From assembly GCA_904419105.1 (NCBI GenBank), contig CAJFQR010000090.1, positions 1 to 5,159 on the forward strand: DNA of 5,159 nucleotides, in the 5' to 3' direction. The notes beneath the pieces were generated by a model. The model saw nothing but the letters and a program-made list of their open reading frames with translations. It made no database searches and had not been told where the DNA came from. Every line of letters starts with the position of its first letter. Positions within the stretch are counted from its first letter, which is position 1. Positions 1 through 4,857 of the stretch are shown piece by piece. Origin of the DNA: Candidatus Avimicrobium faecavium. GTDB taxonomy: Bacteria > Bacillota > Clostridia > Oscillospirales > Ruminococcaceae. The position numbers and the translations under genes are program-made.

Positions 1-528
1 TCTGCCGCCGAGGAGCCGGACGCCATGCCCACCCTCTACATCGGCAGCGTCAACAGTGACGGCAGCGAAAGCTTTACTGCCTATCCCTTCGTCGGCTCCG
101 GGGAGCTGACCCCCGAGAGCCTGATCGCCGCTATGGCCGACCTCACCGACTGGGACCTGACCCTCAGCACCGATGACCCGGTGACCAGCGGCCCCGGCGG
201 CATGACCGTCTCCTTCGCGCCGGAGAGCGCCATCTTCACCGGCCCGCCGGAGGAGCAGAAGGACGAGTTCCACATGTATTCCACCGAGCAGCTCTGCTAC
301 ACAATCTTTGACAGCGTGCAGAAGACGCTGCAGGAGAACTTCTCCCCGGCGGACCCCTCCGCCCTTGATGTCTACTTCTGCACCGACGGTTCCCAGGAGA
401 TCGTCATCGAAAACCTGGGCATCACCCTCCCGATCGACACTCCCTACTCCCATGCCATGTTCGAGCAGCTGCTGATGAGCGCCACGCTGGGCGCCGGCGG
501 CGAGACCGAGGCCGCGCCGGTAGGATAA
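1..528 (+). CDS. Partial GerMN-like exported protein, C-terminal part
   Basis: The reading frame is open from the first base and ends at TAA 526-528, giving 175 visible residues. A Met codon at 25 has a GAGGAG 9 nt upstream, but a start there would leave no signal peptide. The residues before it (SAAEEPDA) read like the linker after a lipoprotein signal, so I take the gene as cut by the window edge. The pattern is GerMN-like: a TLYIG strand, a helix near residues 45-53, a strand GGMTVSFAPES, a helix with SVQKTLQENF, then a strand and a DG turn (DVYFCTDGSQ). GerMN domains occur in the spore-germination protein GerM and in other cell-envelope lipoproteins of Firmicutes. Third codon positions are strongly G/C, so coding is near certain. 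The family call is inference from pattern. It could be another exported protein of unknown function. Confidence 0.8.
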   Translation, partial: SAAEEPDAMPTLYIGSVNSDGSESFTAYPFVGSGELTPESLIAAMADLTDWDLTLSTDDPVTSGPGGMTVSFAPESAIFTGPPEEQKDEFHMYSTEQLCYTIFDSVQKTLQENFSPADPSALDVYFCTDGSQEIVIENLGITLPIDTPYSHAMFEQLLMSATLGAGGETEAAPVG

Positions 529-546
529 ACCTGTCTCCATACCCGC

Positions 547-578
547 ACCCACACCGGTCCCCTCCGGCGTGGGTTTCT
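547..578 (+). terminator. Weak hairpin terminator after the GerMN-like gene
   Basis: ACCCACACCGG (547-557) pairs with CCGGCGTGGGT (564-574) with a single A-C mismatch and a 6-nt loop. It is followed only by a short TTCT. It begins 18 nt after the stop codon, where a terminator is expected, but the U-tract is poor, so it may be leaky or act only as a 3' end stabiliser. Confidence 0.45.
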
Positions 579-590
579 GCCCGGGCAGGC

Positions 591-615
591 AATATACACT
601 AAAACAGTGGATATT
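591..615. repeat. Imperfect inverted repeat upstream of orphan promoter
   Basis: AATATACACT (591-600) and AGTGGATATT (606-615) form a 10-bp inverted repeat with one mismatch around a 5-nt AAAAC spacer. It is an AT-rich island in a GC-rich region, about 45 bp upstream of the -35 box at 659. It could be a regulator site for that promoter or a hairpin in the 3' end of the upstream message. The sequence does not decide between these. Confidence 0.35.
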
Positions 616-658
616 CCTCGCCGGTTTTGGGTCAAAGGGAGAAGAGCGGCGGAAGGGG

Positions 659-686
659 TTGACGAATTATACTCTTCTGGTATAAT
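659..686 (+). promoter_or_regulatory. Sigma-A promoter with no evident gene
   Basis: TTGACG (659-664), a 16-bp spacer, and a perfect TATAAT (681-686). A start is expected near 693. It points toward the terminator at 774-806 and no supported coding region lies between them. Confidence 0.75.
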
Positions 687-692
687 TAAGTC

Positions 693-806
693 ATGACACG
701 AAGGAGGGCGGCCCTACCCACCGCCCGAACCCAGACAGAAATCCTCCCAAACCCATCTTACCCGATGAAAAGGCGCCCCGGCAGTACCCAGCCGGCGGCG
801 TTTTTT
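693..806 (+). ncRNA. Candidate small C-rich RNA of about 115 nt
   Basis: This is predicted from a near-consensus promoter ending at 686 and a strong terminator ending at 806. The 5' part holds an AAGGAGG stretch (701-707) not followed by a start codon at ribosome spacing. A 6-bp hairpin, GGGCGG/CCGCCC (706-711 with 721-726), overlaps it. The middle (727-765) is C-rich and looks unpaired. It repeats AACCCA (729-734 and 750-755) and carries CCTCC (743-747), the same core as the anti-Shine-Dalgarno of 16S rRNA. Such C-rich single-stranded stretches are how several Firmicute small RNAs (for example RsaE/RoxS) pair with ribosome sites of target messages. That comparison is functional, not a claim of homology. 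I recognise no known RNA family here. An untranslated leader remnant is the main alternative. Confidence 0.42.
774..806 (+). terminator. Strong terminator, probably bidirectional
   Basis: CGCCCCGGC (774-782) pairs with GCCGGCGGCG (791-800) with one bulged C and an 8-nt loop, followed by TTTTTT (801-806). Flanking ATGAAAA (764-770) and TTTTCAT (803-809) can extend the stem. On the - strand the same hairpin is followed by CCTTTT, so it can back up the terminator of the ABC operon that arrives from the right. Confidence 0.8.
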
Positions 807-810
807 CATG

Positions 811-840
811 CAAAAAGGCCCCCCGGCGCACCGGGGGACC
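811..840 (-). terminator. Terminator of the GntR/ABC operon
   Basis: Read on the - strand, CCCCCGG (837-831) pairs with CCGGGGG (826-820) across a 4-nt loop. An outer GG/CC clamp follows, then TTTTT (816-812). It starts 14 nt after the permease stop codon. It lies back to back with the + strand terminator at 774-806, so converging transcripts are separated within about 70 bp. Confidence 0.88.
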
Positions 841-853
841 ATTTGGGGGTGGT

Positions 854-1534
854 TTAGGGGAGGATGATGGGCTTTTTCTCATGGGTGACGCCGCCTTTGC
901 GGTAGTTTTTCTCCGCCAGGGCACAGCTGGCCGGGGCCAGCGCCCAGAGCAGCACCGCGCCCAGCAGCGGCACCAGATCCAGCATCCCCAGGCCGCCGCC
1001 ATTCGAGGCAATGATCACCAGCGCCGAGCTGCCGGCGCCGACGGCGGCCCCGAGGCCGATAATCAGCGTGTTGAGCACCCGGCTGCGGCCGAACTCCCAG
1101 CGGAAGATGATCGGCCCGACGAAGACGGCGCTGGCTCCGGCGGTGAGCATCCCCATACCGAAGAGAAACACCGGTGAGTAGAAGCTGTCCGATGGGTGCA
1201 GCAGCCGCCCGAGAAAGAGCATGATGATGCAGAGGAGACTGGACGCCAGCCCGATCAGGAACACCAGCTGGTAGCGGGCCCAGATCACCCGGCGCAGCGG
1301 CACCGGCAGCAGGAAGTCCTCGGTACCGGCCAGCACCGCCTCTCCGGCCTGACTGGCGGTGACCAGCGCTCCATAGCTCATGATCATTGGCAGGAAGACC
1401 AGAAAGAAGCTTCCGCTCTGCCCGGTGAGCAGGAAGATCACCAGATAGATCCCCCAGATGAACAGCCAGCTTCCGCCAAAGCTGTGATATCGTGTCCACT
1501 CCCGGCGCAGCAGCAGCGCGGAGATGTTTTTCAT
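854..1534 (-). CDS. ABC-2 type transporter permease
   Basis: Membrane subunit of an ABC exporter, 226 residues, last gene of the operon. It has about six hydrophobic segments (roughly residues 22-37, 42-60, 88-108, 119-142, 153-176, 184-203) and a charged, cytoplasmic-looking C-terminus. Between segments 2 and 3, residues 71-88 (TEDFLLPVPLRRVIWARY) match the loop usual in this permease type, where Glu is followed by an LP-V---R motif. That loop is thought to contact the ATPase. The start codon shares one base with the ATPase stop (TAATG). GGGAGGGG lies about 7 nt upstream, so the two genes are translationally coupled. Small permeases of this kind occur with YtrA-type GntR regulators and a YtrB/BcrA-like ATPase. 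The substrate cannot be read from the sequence. Confidence is high for the type, low for any transported compound. Confidence 0.9.
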   Translation of the reverse strand: MKNISALLLRREWTRYHSFGGSWLFIWGIYLVIFLLTGQSGSFFLVFLPMIMSYGALVTASQAGEAVLAGTEDFLLPVPLRRVIWARYQLVFLIGLASSLLCIIMLFLGRLLHPSDSFYSPVFLFGMGMLTAGASAVFVGPIIFRWEFGRSRVLNTLIIGLGAAVGAGSSALVIIASNGGGLGMLDLVPLLGAVLLWALAPASCALAEKNYRKGGVTHEKKPIILP

Positions 1535-2382
1535 TACAGATCCCCTCCCTGATAGATGATGAGCTCTTCGATGGTCGGCCGCCGCAGCCGGGCCTCCTCA
1601 CCGAAGAGGGCCCTGGCCTCCGCCGGGTCGGCGGTGAGCCCGGTGAAGCCGACGGCGCTTCTCTCCACCCCGAGAAATACCCCGGCGGTCTCGGGGGTGA
1701 GCAGGTCGGCCGGCCCCTGGACGATGGCGTAGCGCTCCAGCACCGCGTCCTTTTCCCCGGAAAAGCTTATCCGGCCCCGGTCCAGCCCGACCAGATAGTC
1801 GCACAGGCCCTCCAGATCCTCGGTGATGTGTGTGGAAAAGAGCAGCGTGTTCTCCCCGTCCTCCATGTACCGGCGCAGGCAGCCCATCAGCGCATGGCGC
1901 ACCGCCGGGTCCAGGTTGGCGGTGGGCTCGTCCAGGATCAGCAGCCGGGGCCGGGTGGCGTATGCCATAATAAAGGACAGGATCTTGCCCTGGCCCTTGG
2001 AGAGCTCCTTGACCCGGCGGTCCGGCAGCTCCAGCTCCTCCCGCAGCCGCCGGTAGAGTTCCTCGTCCCAGCGGGGGTAGAACGGGGCGACGGCATCCCG
2101 CACCTGGCTCACCGTCAGCGACGGCAGGTAGTAGGGCGTCTCACTGACAAAGCCCACCTGCGCCCGCAGCTCCGGGTCGGCGGCCAGATCGCCGCCCAGT
2201 ACGGTCACCCGGCCGGCGGAGAGGGGGATCAGCCCCAGCACCGCCCGCAGCAGCGTGGTCTTACCCGAGCCGTTGCGCCCCACCAGCCCGGTGACATATC
2301 CCTTGGGCAGGTCCAGTTCCGGCACCCGCACCCCAAAGTCCCCGTATTCTTTTCTCAGATCGCGGATCGATACAGCGTTCAT
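1534..2382 (-). CDS. ABC transporter ATP-binding protein, YtrB/BcrA-like
   Basis: Cytoplasmic ATPase of the exporter, 282 residues. It shows the Walker A GRNGSGKT (35-42), signature LSKGQ (127-131), Walker B LLILDEP (147-153, catalytic E152), D-loop ANLD (155-158) and H-loop STH with H185. The usual Q-loop Gln is not present: the strand reads VGFVSETPYY (76-85), with Ser/Glu in its place, which also occurs in this exporter subfamily. The stretch ILFSTHI/DL--L-DY-V---RI-FSGEKD is characteristic of YtrB-like ATPases. The tail after about residue 215 is the extra C-terminal region these proteins carry. Its start overlaps the GntR stop by 4 nt (ATGA), with AAGGAGG just upstream. Together with the permease it should form a homodimeric-type exporter. 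Relatives act in resistance to cell-wall antibiotics such as bacitracin, but the substrate here is unknown. Confidence 0.95.
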   Translation of the reverse strand: MNAVSIRDLRKEYGDFGVRVPELDLPKGYVTGLVGRNGSGKTTLLRAVLGLIPLSAGRVTVLGGDLAADPELRAQVGFVSETPYYLPSLTVSQVRDAVAPFYPRWDEELYRRLREELELPDRRVKELSKGQGKILSFIMAYATRPRLLILDEPTANLDPAVRHALMGCLRRYMEDGENTLLFSTHITEDLEGLCDYLVGLDRGRISFSGEKDAVLERYAIVQGPADLLTPETAGVFLGVERSAVGFTGLTADPAEARALFGEEARLRRPTIEELIIYQGGDL

Positions 2383-2771
2383 CGGCTGTCCTCCTTCTGG
2401 TTGTGGTCATAGCGGGCCGCCGCACGGGCCAGGTACTCCTCCCGGCTCAGCCCCAGTGTGTGGGCGGCCAGCGCCGCCCGGCTCAGCAGCGCCTCGAGCG
2501 CCGCCTCCTCCTTCTCCCGCAGAGCCGCCGGGTCCCGGATGGATACGGTGCTCGGCTGGCCCTGCCGGGTGATGATCAGCCCCTCCCGCTCCAGTTCTTC
2601 GTAGGCCCGGCGGGTGGTGATGATGCTCACCTTCACCTGTGCCGCCAGCGCCCGGATCCCCGGCAGGACGGTGCCTTCCGGCAGCGTCCCGTCCAGGATC
2701 TGCCGGCGCAGCTGCCCGGCGATCTGCTCGTAGAGCGGCGTCTGGGAGCCCGTGTCGATGAAGATGGTCAT
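2379..2771 (-). CDS. GntR-family transcriptional regulator, YtrA subfamily
   Basis: DNA-binding repressor of 130 residues, first gene of the operon. The winged helix spans about residues 11-78: PLYEQIAGQLRRQILDGTL, then LPGIRALAAQ, the recognition helix VSIITTRRAYEELEREG, and the wing LIITRQGQPSTV. After it comes only a short helical segment (81-122). This short form without a large ligand-binding domain is the YtrA subfamily. The wing is atypical: most relatives read RRGRGTFV. The start at 2771 is set by AAGGAGG (2777-2783) with 5-nt spacing. In B. subtilis YtrA represses its own ABC operon until cell-wall stress occurs. The same layout here, plus an inverted repeat over the promoter, supports self-repression by inference. 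The inducing signal is unknown. Confidence 0.93.
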   Translation of the reverse strand: MTIFIDTGSQTPLYEQIAGQLRRQILDGTLPEGTVLPGIRALAAQVKVSIITTRRAYEELEREGLIITRQGQPSTVSIRDPAALREKEEAALEALLSRAALAAHTLGLSREEYLARAAARYDHNQKEDSR

Positions 2772-2796
2772 GGCGTCCTCCTTGCGTTATGCTGTG

Positions 2797-2818
2797 TATA
2801 CTCTCTATGTACAGTATA
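2797..2818 (-). promoter_or_regulatory. Probable GntR operator over the promoter
   Basis: TATACT (2797-2802) and AGTATA (2813-2818) form a perfect 6-bp inverted repeat with a 10-bp spacer. Read on the - strand, one half is the -10 box itself and the other lies just past the predicted start. A dimer bound here would block polymerase. That it is the site of the adjacent YtrA-type protein is inference from position and symmetry. Confidence 0.6.
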
Positions 2819-2841
2819 ACCAGCAACGATATTCCTGTCAA
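2813..2841 (-). promoter_or_regulatory. Sigma-A promoter of the GntR/ABC operon
   Basis: On the - strand, a perfect TTGACA (2841-2836), a 17-bp spacer, and TATACT (2818-2813). A start is expected near 2806, giving a leader of about 35 nt. A run of seven A (2852-2846) just upstream of the -35 may act as an UP element. Confidence 0.88.
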
Positions 2842-2904
2842 CCCCTTTTTTTCGGAAAGATCCTGAAGGATGGCCTTCTCGGAAAAATTTTTTCGCCTGC
2901 ACCC

Positions 2905-2933
2905 TTGCAAAATGCCGGCGGCTGTGCTACGAT
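2905..2933 (+). promoter_or_regulatory. Promoter of the riboswitch transcript
   Basis: TTGCAA (2905-2910), a 17-bp spacer, and TACGAT (2928-2933). An A5T6 tract (2883-2893) upstream could be an UP element. A start near 2940 would lead into the riboswitch, with a 7-bp hairpin CGGCGTG/CACGCCG (2953-2959 with 2966-2972) directly before the aptamer. It diverges from the GntR operon promoter. Confidence 0.6.
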
Positions 2934-2973
2934 AGGAGTTGCAAAAACCTGCCGGCGTGACCCTGCACGCCGT

Positions 2974-3048
2974 GATATCCATATAATTTTGCCGATCTGG
3001 GGCAAAAGTCTCTATGTGGCGGCCTTAACCGCCTACGCTATGGGTGTC
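2974..3048 (+). promoter_or_regulatory. Purine riboswitch aptamer, guanine type
   Basis: The full three-way junction of the purine riboswitch family can be drawn. P1 is GATATCCATA (2974-2983) with TATGGGTGTC (3039-3048), 10 bp with two G-U pairs. The junction has the conserved CATATAAT. P2 is TTTTGCC/GGCAAAA (2987-2993 with 3001-3007), closed by loop GATCTGG, with the GG that pairs to loop 3. J2/3 is GTCTCTA (3008-3014). P3 is GGCGG/CCGCC (3018-3022 with 3029-3033), extended by GT/AC around a bulged T, with loop CCTTAA supplying the CC. J3/1 is GCTATG. The base equivalent to residue 74 of the B. subtilis xpt aptamer is C3038, which specifies guanine or hypoxanthine rather than adenine. The equivalent of U51 is kept, arguing against 2'-deoxyguanosine. 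Differences from the common consensus are noted in the findings. No purine gene follows in the window. Confidence 0.87.
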
Positions 3049-3075
3049 TTTTGTTTTTTGACCTGTTTTTCCGGG

Positions 3076-3131
3076 AAGAGAGCGAAGGCCATCCGTATCC
3101 TGTTTTGGAGGCTTTCGCTCTCTTTCTTTTT
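3076..3131 (+). terminator. Terminator of the riboswitch transcript (expression platform)
   Basis: AAGAGAGCGAAGGCC (3076-3090) pairs with GGCTTTCGCTCTCTT (3110-3124), 15 bp with one G-U pair, around a 19-nt loop. The T-rich run TTTCTTTTT occupies 3123-3131. It begins 28 nt after P1. In the loop and inner stem, CCAT (3089-3092) and CGTA (3094-3097) are complementary to ATGG (3040-3043) and TACG (3034-3037) of the aptamer. This could be the competing antiterminator pairing. Confidence 0.88.
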
Positions 3132-3141
3132 CCGGCGATCC

Positions 3142-3170
3142 GGCGGCCCCACAGGGCCGCCTTTTTGTTT
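3142..3170 (+). terminator. Second, tandem terminator
   Basis: GGCGGCCC (3142-3149) pairs perfectly with GGGCCGCC (3154-3161) over a CACA loop, followed by TTTTTGTTT (3162-3170). It starts 11 nt after the previous terminator with no room for a gene between them. It would stop transcripts that read through the riboswitch terminator. Confidence 0.85.
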
Positions 3171-3199
3171 GCCGCCGCGGTCTTTGTGCGGGTGTGCCG

Positions 3200-3229
3200 A
3201 AAAATCAGGGAAAAGTTTGTCTGATTTTT
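3200..3229. terminator. AT-rich hairpin, possible bidirectional terminator
   Basis: AAAAATCAG (3200-3208) pairs with CTGATTTTT (3221-3229), 9 bp with a 12-nt loop, with T-runs at its end on both strands. It is weak because most pairs are A-T. It is the third hairpin in a row between the riboswitch and the SIMPL genes. Confidence 0.35.
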
Positions 3230-3290
3230 TCCCAGCCGTCCGCTGGAGGCCGGGAGCAAATTTCCCGCTTTCCGGCACTAAATAGACAAA

Positions 3291-3305
3291 GGGGGCAGAG
3301 CCCCC
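3291..3305 (+). other. GC hairpin in the leader of the SIMPL gene pair
   Basis: GGGGGC (3291-3296) and GCCCCC (3300-3305) pair over an AGA triloop. It sits 25 nt before the ribosome site of the first SIMPL gene and has no proper U-tract, so a terminator role is doubtful. I could not find a convincing sigma-A promoter between 3171 and 3330 for the SIMPL genes. Confidence 0.4.
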
Positions 3306-3342
3306 GCTTGAGCTTTTGTATCAGACAGGAAAGGAGACTGTG

Positions 3343-4053
3343 ATGATGGGCAAACGATGGGTGGCGCTGCTCACGGCGGCGGCGCTGATCACCCTCACCG
3401 GCTTTTCTCTCCAGGGGGAGGCCGCCCCGCAGGCGGACACTCTGACCGCCAACGGCTCCGCCACGGTGGAGACCACCCCTGATGTGGTCCGGCTCACCCT
3501 CGGGATCCAGGAGGAGGGGGCCACCCCGTCCGCCATCTGGCAGACCGGCTGGGAGCGCTTTGCGGCGGTGCGGCAGGCCCTGCTGGACGCCGGAATTGCT
3601 GAGGAGGATCTGAGCGGCGGCACCGACCTCTACCTCGGGCAGAACTACAACGACAACGGCTACCCCGATGGCTACCGCTTCCGGGCGGTGCTGGAGGTGA
3701 CCATCCGCGACGCGGAGAATGCCGGCAGCTACATCGATACCGCCATTGCCGCCGGCGCCGATGTGGGCTACAGCCTGCAGTATGCGGTCAGCGATGAGGC
3801 CGCCCTCTACGGCGAAGCCCTGGGCCGGGCGGTGCAGAACGCACGCACCAGCGCCGAGCGGCTGGCAGCCGCCAGCGGCCGGCAGGTGGGCCGGGTGCTG
3901 GCTATTCGGGATCCAAACGGCGTCACCCTCTATGAGGAGCGCACAAACCCGGACACCGGCGGCGGGGGCATGAGCGATGCCGCCGAAACCGTTATACAGC
4001 TTGGCACCGAATCGATCACTGCCGAGGTGCAGGTGATCTTTGAACTGACCTGA
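3343..4053 (+). CDS. Exported SIMPL-domain (DUF541) protein, first of a pair
   Basis: Protein of 236 residues from the ATG at 3343, chosen because AAGGAG (3331-3336) lies 6 nt upstream. The frame is open further up to a TTG at 3316, which has no ribosome site. An N-terminal signal peptide (basic KR, then hydrophobic residues 7-23) ends in GEAAPQA. The SIMPL domain runs from about residue 35 to the end: the strand LTANGSATVETTPDVVRLTL, then GYRFRAVLEVTIRD, then the long helix YGEALGRAVQNARTSAERLA and a final TAEVQVIFEL strand. The protein has no cysteine. At the place of the lipobox Cys it reads LTGF, with Phe21 codon TTT, where its neighbour has AGC with TGT. It is therefore probably cleaved and released or held by its signal. 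SIMPL proteins occur in bacterial envelopes, with loose links to oxidative stress or signalling. The exact role is unknown. It is likely co-transcribed with the next gene (17-nt gap). Confidence 0.92.
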   Translation: MMGKRWVALLTAAALITLTGFSLQGEAAPQADTLTANGSATVETTPDVVRLTLGIQEEGATPSAIWQTGWERFAAVRQALLDAGIAEEDLSGGTDLYLGQNYNDNGYPDGYRFRAVLEVTIRDAENAGSYIDTAIAAGADVGYSLQYAVSDEAALYGEALGRAVQNARTSAERLAAASGRQVGRVLAIRDPNGVTLYEERTNPDTGGGGMSDAAETVIQLGTESITAEVQVIFELT

Positions 4054-4070
4054 GAGGAGGCAATTTTGCG

Positions 4071-4751
4071 ATGAGACGACTGAAACAACTGGCCGCCCTG
4101 GTCCTGACGGGGACGCTGCTGCTGGCCATGGCCGGCTGTTCCCAGACTGGCAGCGCCCAGCAGCCGGATACCGTCACCGTGGCCGGCAGCGGCGAGGTGT
4201 TGCTGGAGCCGGATCTGGCGGTGATCAACCTCGGCGTCGAGAGCACCGGCGCCACCCCGGAGGCAGCCCGCAGCGCCAACGCCACGGCGGTGAACGCCAC
4301 CGTCGATGCGGTGAAGGCCCTCGGTGTCGAGGAGAAGGATATCCAGACCTCGAGTATGAACCTCGGGGAGAGCTACACCACCACCGGCTATGAGATGTCC
4401 ACCCGGCTGACCGTCACCGTCCGCTCGGTGGACAGCATCGGCCAGGTGTTGGACGCGGCCATCGCCGCCGGCACCAACGAGCTGAACAATGTGCGCTTTG
4501 GCGTCAGCAGCGGGGAGGAGGCCTATGGCCAGGCACTGGATGCGGCGGTGGAGAGCGCCCGCCAGTCCGCCGAGAAGATGGCCGCCGCTGAGGGCCGCAC
4601 GCTGGGCAAGGTGCTGTCGGTCCAGGAGGAGACCAGCGGCGCCGTCACCGTCCGCGCGGAGGAGGACGGCACCCTGACCGACAGCGAGAACCTGCTGCTC
4701 GGCCGGGATTCGGTGACGGCGGAGGTCATCGTCACCTTTGAGCTGAACTGA
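4071..4751 (+). CDS. SIMPL-domain (DUF541) lipoprotein, second of a pair
   Basis: Protein of 226 residues. It starts with a lipoprotein signal peptide: MRRLKQ, a hydrophobic core, and the lipobox LAMAGC with the lipidated Cys at 23. It should be anchored on the outer face of the cell membrane. A Ser/Gln-rich linker leads to the SIMPL domain (about 34-226), with VTVAGSGEVLLEPDLAVINL, a GYEMSTRLTVTVRSVDSIG strand-turn, the helix YGQALDAAVESARQSAEKMA and a closing TAEVIVTFEL strand. It resembles the preceding protein throughout (GATP, YG-AL--AV--AR-SAE, SV/ITAEV-V-FEL), so the two arose by tandem duplication. AGAGGAGG (4053-4060) lies 10 nt upstream and overlaps the stop of the first gene by one base, so one message is likely. 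The family is well supported, the role is not known. Confidence 0.94.
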   Translation: MRRLKQLAALVLTGTLLLAMAGCSQTGSAQQPDTVTVAGSGEVLLEPDLAVINLGVESTGATPEAARSANATAVNATVDAVKALGVEEKDIQTSSMNLGESYTTTGYEMSTRLTVTVRSVDSIGQVLDAAIAAGTNELNNVRFGVSSGEEAYGQALDAAVESARQSAEKMAAAEGRTLGKVLSVQEETSGAVTVRAEEDGTLTDSENLLLGRDSVTAEVIVTFELN

Positions 4752-4783
4752 CCCGCTTCCCCAGGAGAAAAAGAACGGAAAAA

Positions 4784-4807
4784 GGCAGCCCGCCGGCTGC
4801 CTTTTTT
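4784..4807 (+). terminator. Terminator of the SIMPL gene pair
   Basis: GGCAGCC (4784-4790) pairs perfectly with GGCTGCC (4795-4801) over a CGCC loop, followed by TTTTTT (4802-4807). A preceding AAAAA (4779-4783) can extend the stem and makes it usable on both strands. It begins 32 nt after the stop codon. Confidence 0.9.
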
Positions 4808-4857
4808 GCGCAGAGTTTTCCACATCTCCCGTCCTCCCTGTGGGAAAAAATCGTCCC

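Noticed and set aside
693..857. Leaderless reading frame of 54 codons beginning at the predicted start of the orphan promoter
   Set aside because: Its composition (Arg/Pro-rich) is what GC-rich non-coding DNA gives, it runs through two terminator hairpins, and the AAGGAGG lies inside it rather than before it.
1492..2412. Long + strand open frame opposite the ABC ATPase
   Set aside because: It is the antisense shadow of a gene with complete ATPase motifs. The translation is low-complexity Gln/Pro/Arg/Gly without family resemblance.
2940..3131. 6S RNA or SRP RNA instead of a riboswitch
   Set aside because: The length is near that of 6S RNA, but there is no long rod with a central bubble and no SRP GGAAG/AGCAGCC signature, while every purine aptamer element is present in order.
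2752..3285. 177-codon + strand open frame across the GntR promoter and riboswitch
   Set aside because: It crosses the operator, two divergent promoters, the aptamer and two terminators, and lacks a ribosome site and codon bias.
3316..3342. Upstream TTG start for the first SIMPL gene
   Set aside because: No ribosome site precedes it. AAGGAG sits at ideal distance from ATG 3343, and starting there leaves a normal signal peptide.
3930..4823. Long - strand open frame opposite the SIMPL genes
   Set aside because: It is antisense to two well-supported genes and their terminator. The translation is rich in His/Gly/Arg as expected for a shadow frame.
4816..4846. DnaA-box-like TTTTCCACA (4816-4824) facing TGTGGGAAAA (4837-4846), a possible origin element
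   Set aside because: A single near-match pair with no box cluster, AT-rich unwinding region or replication genes nearby. More likely a chance hairpin after the terminator.
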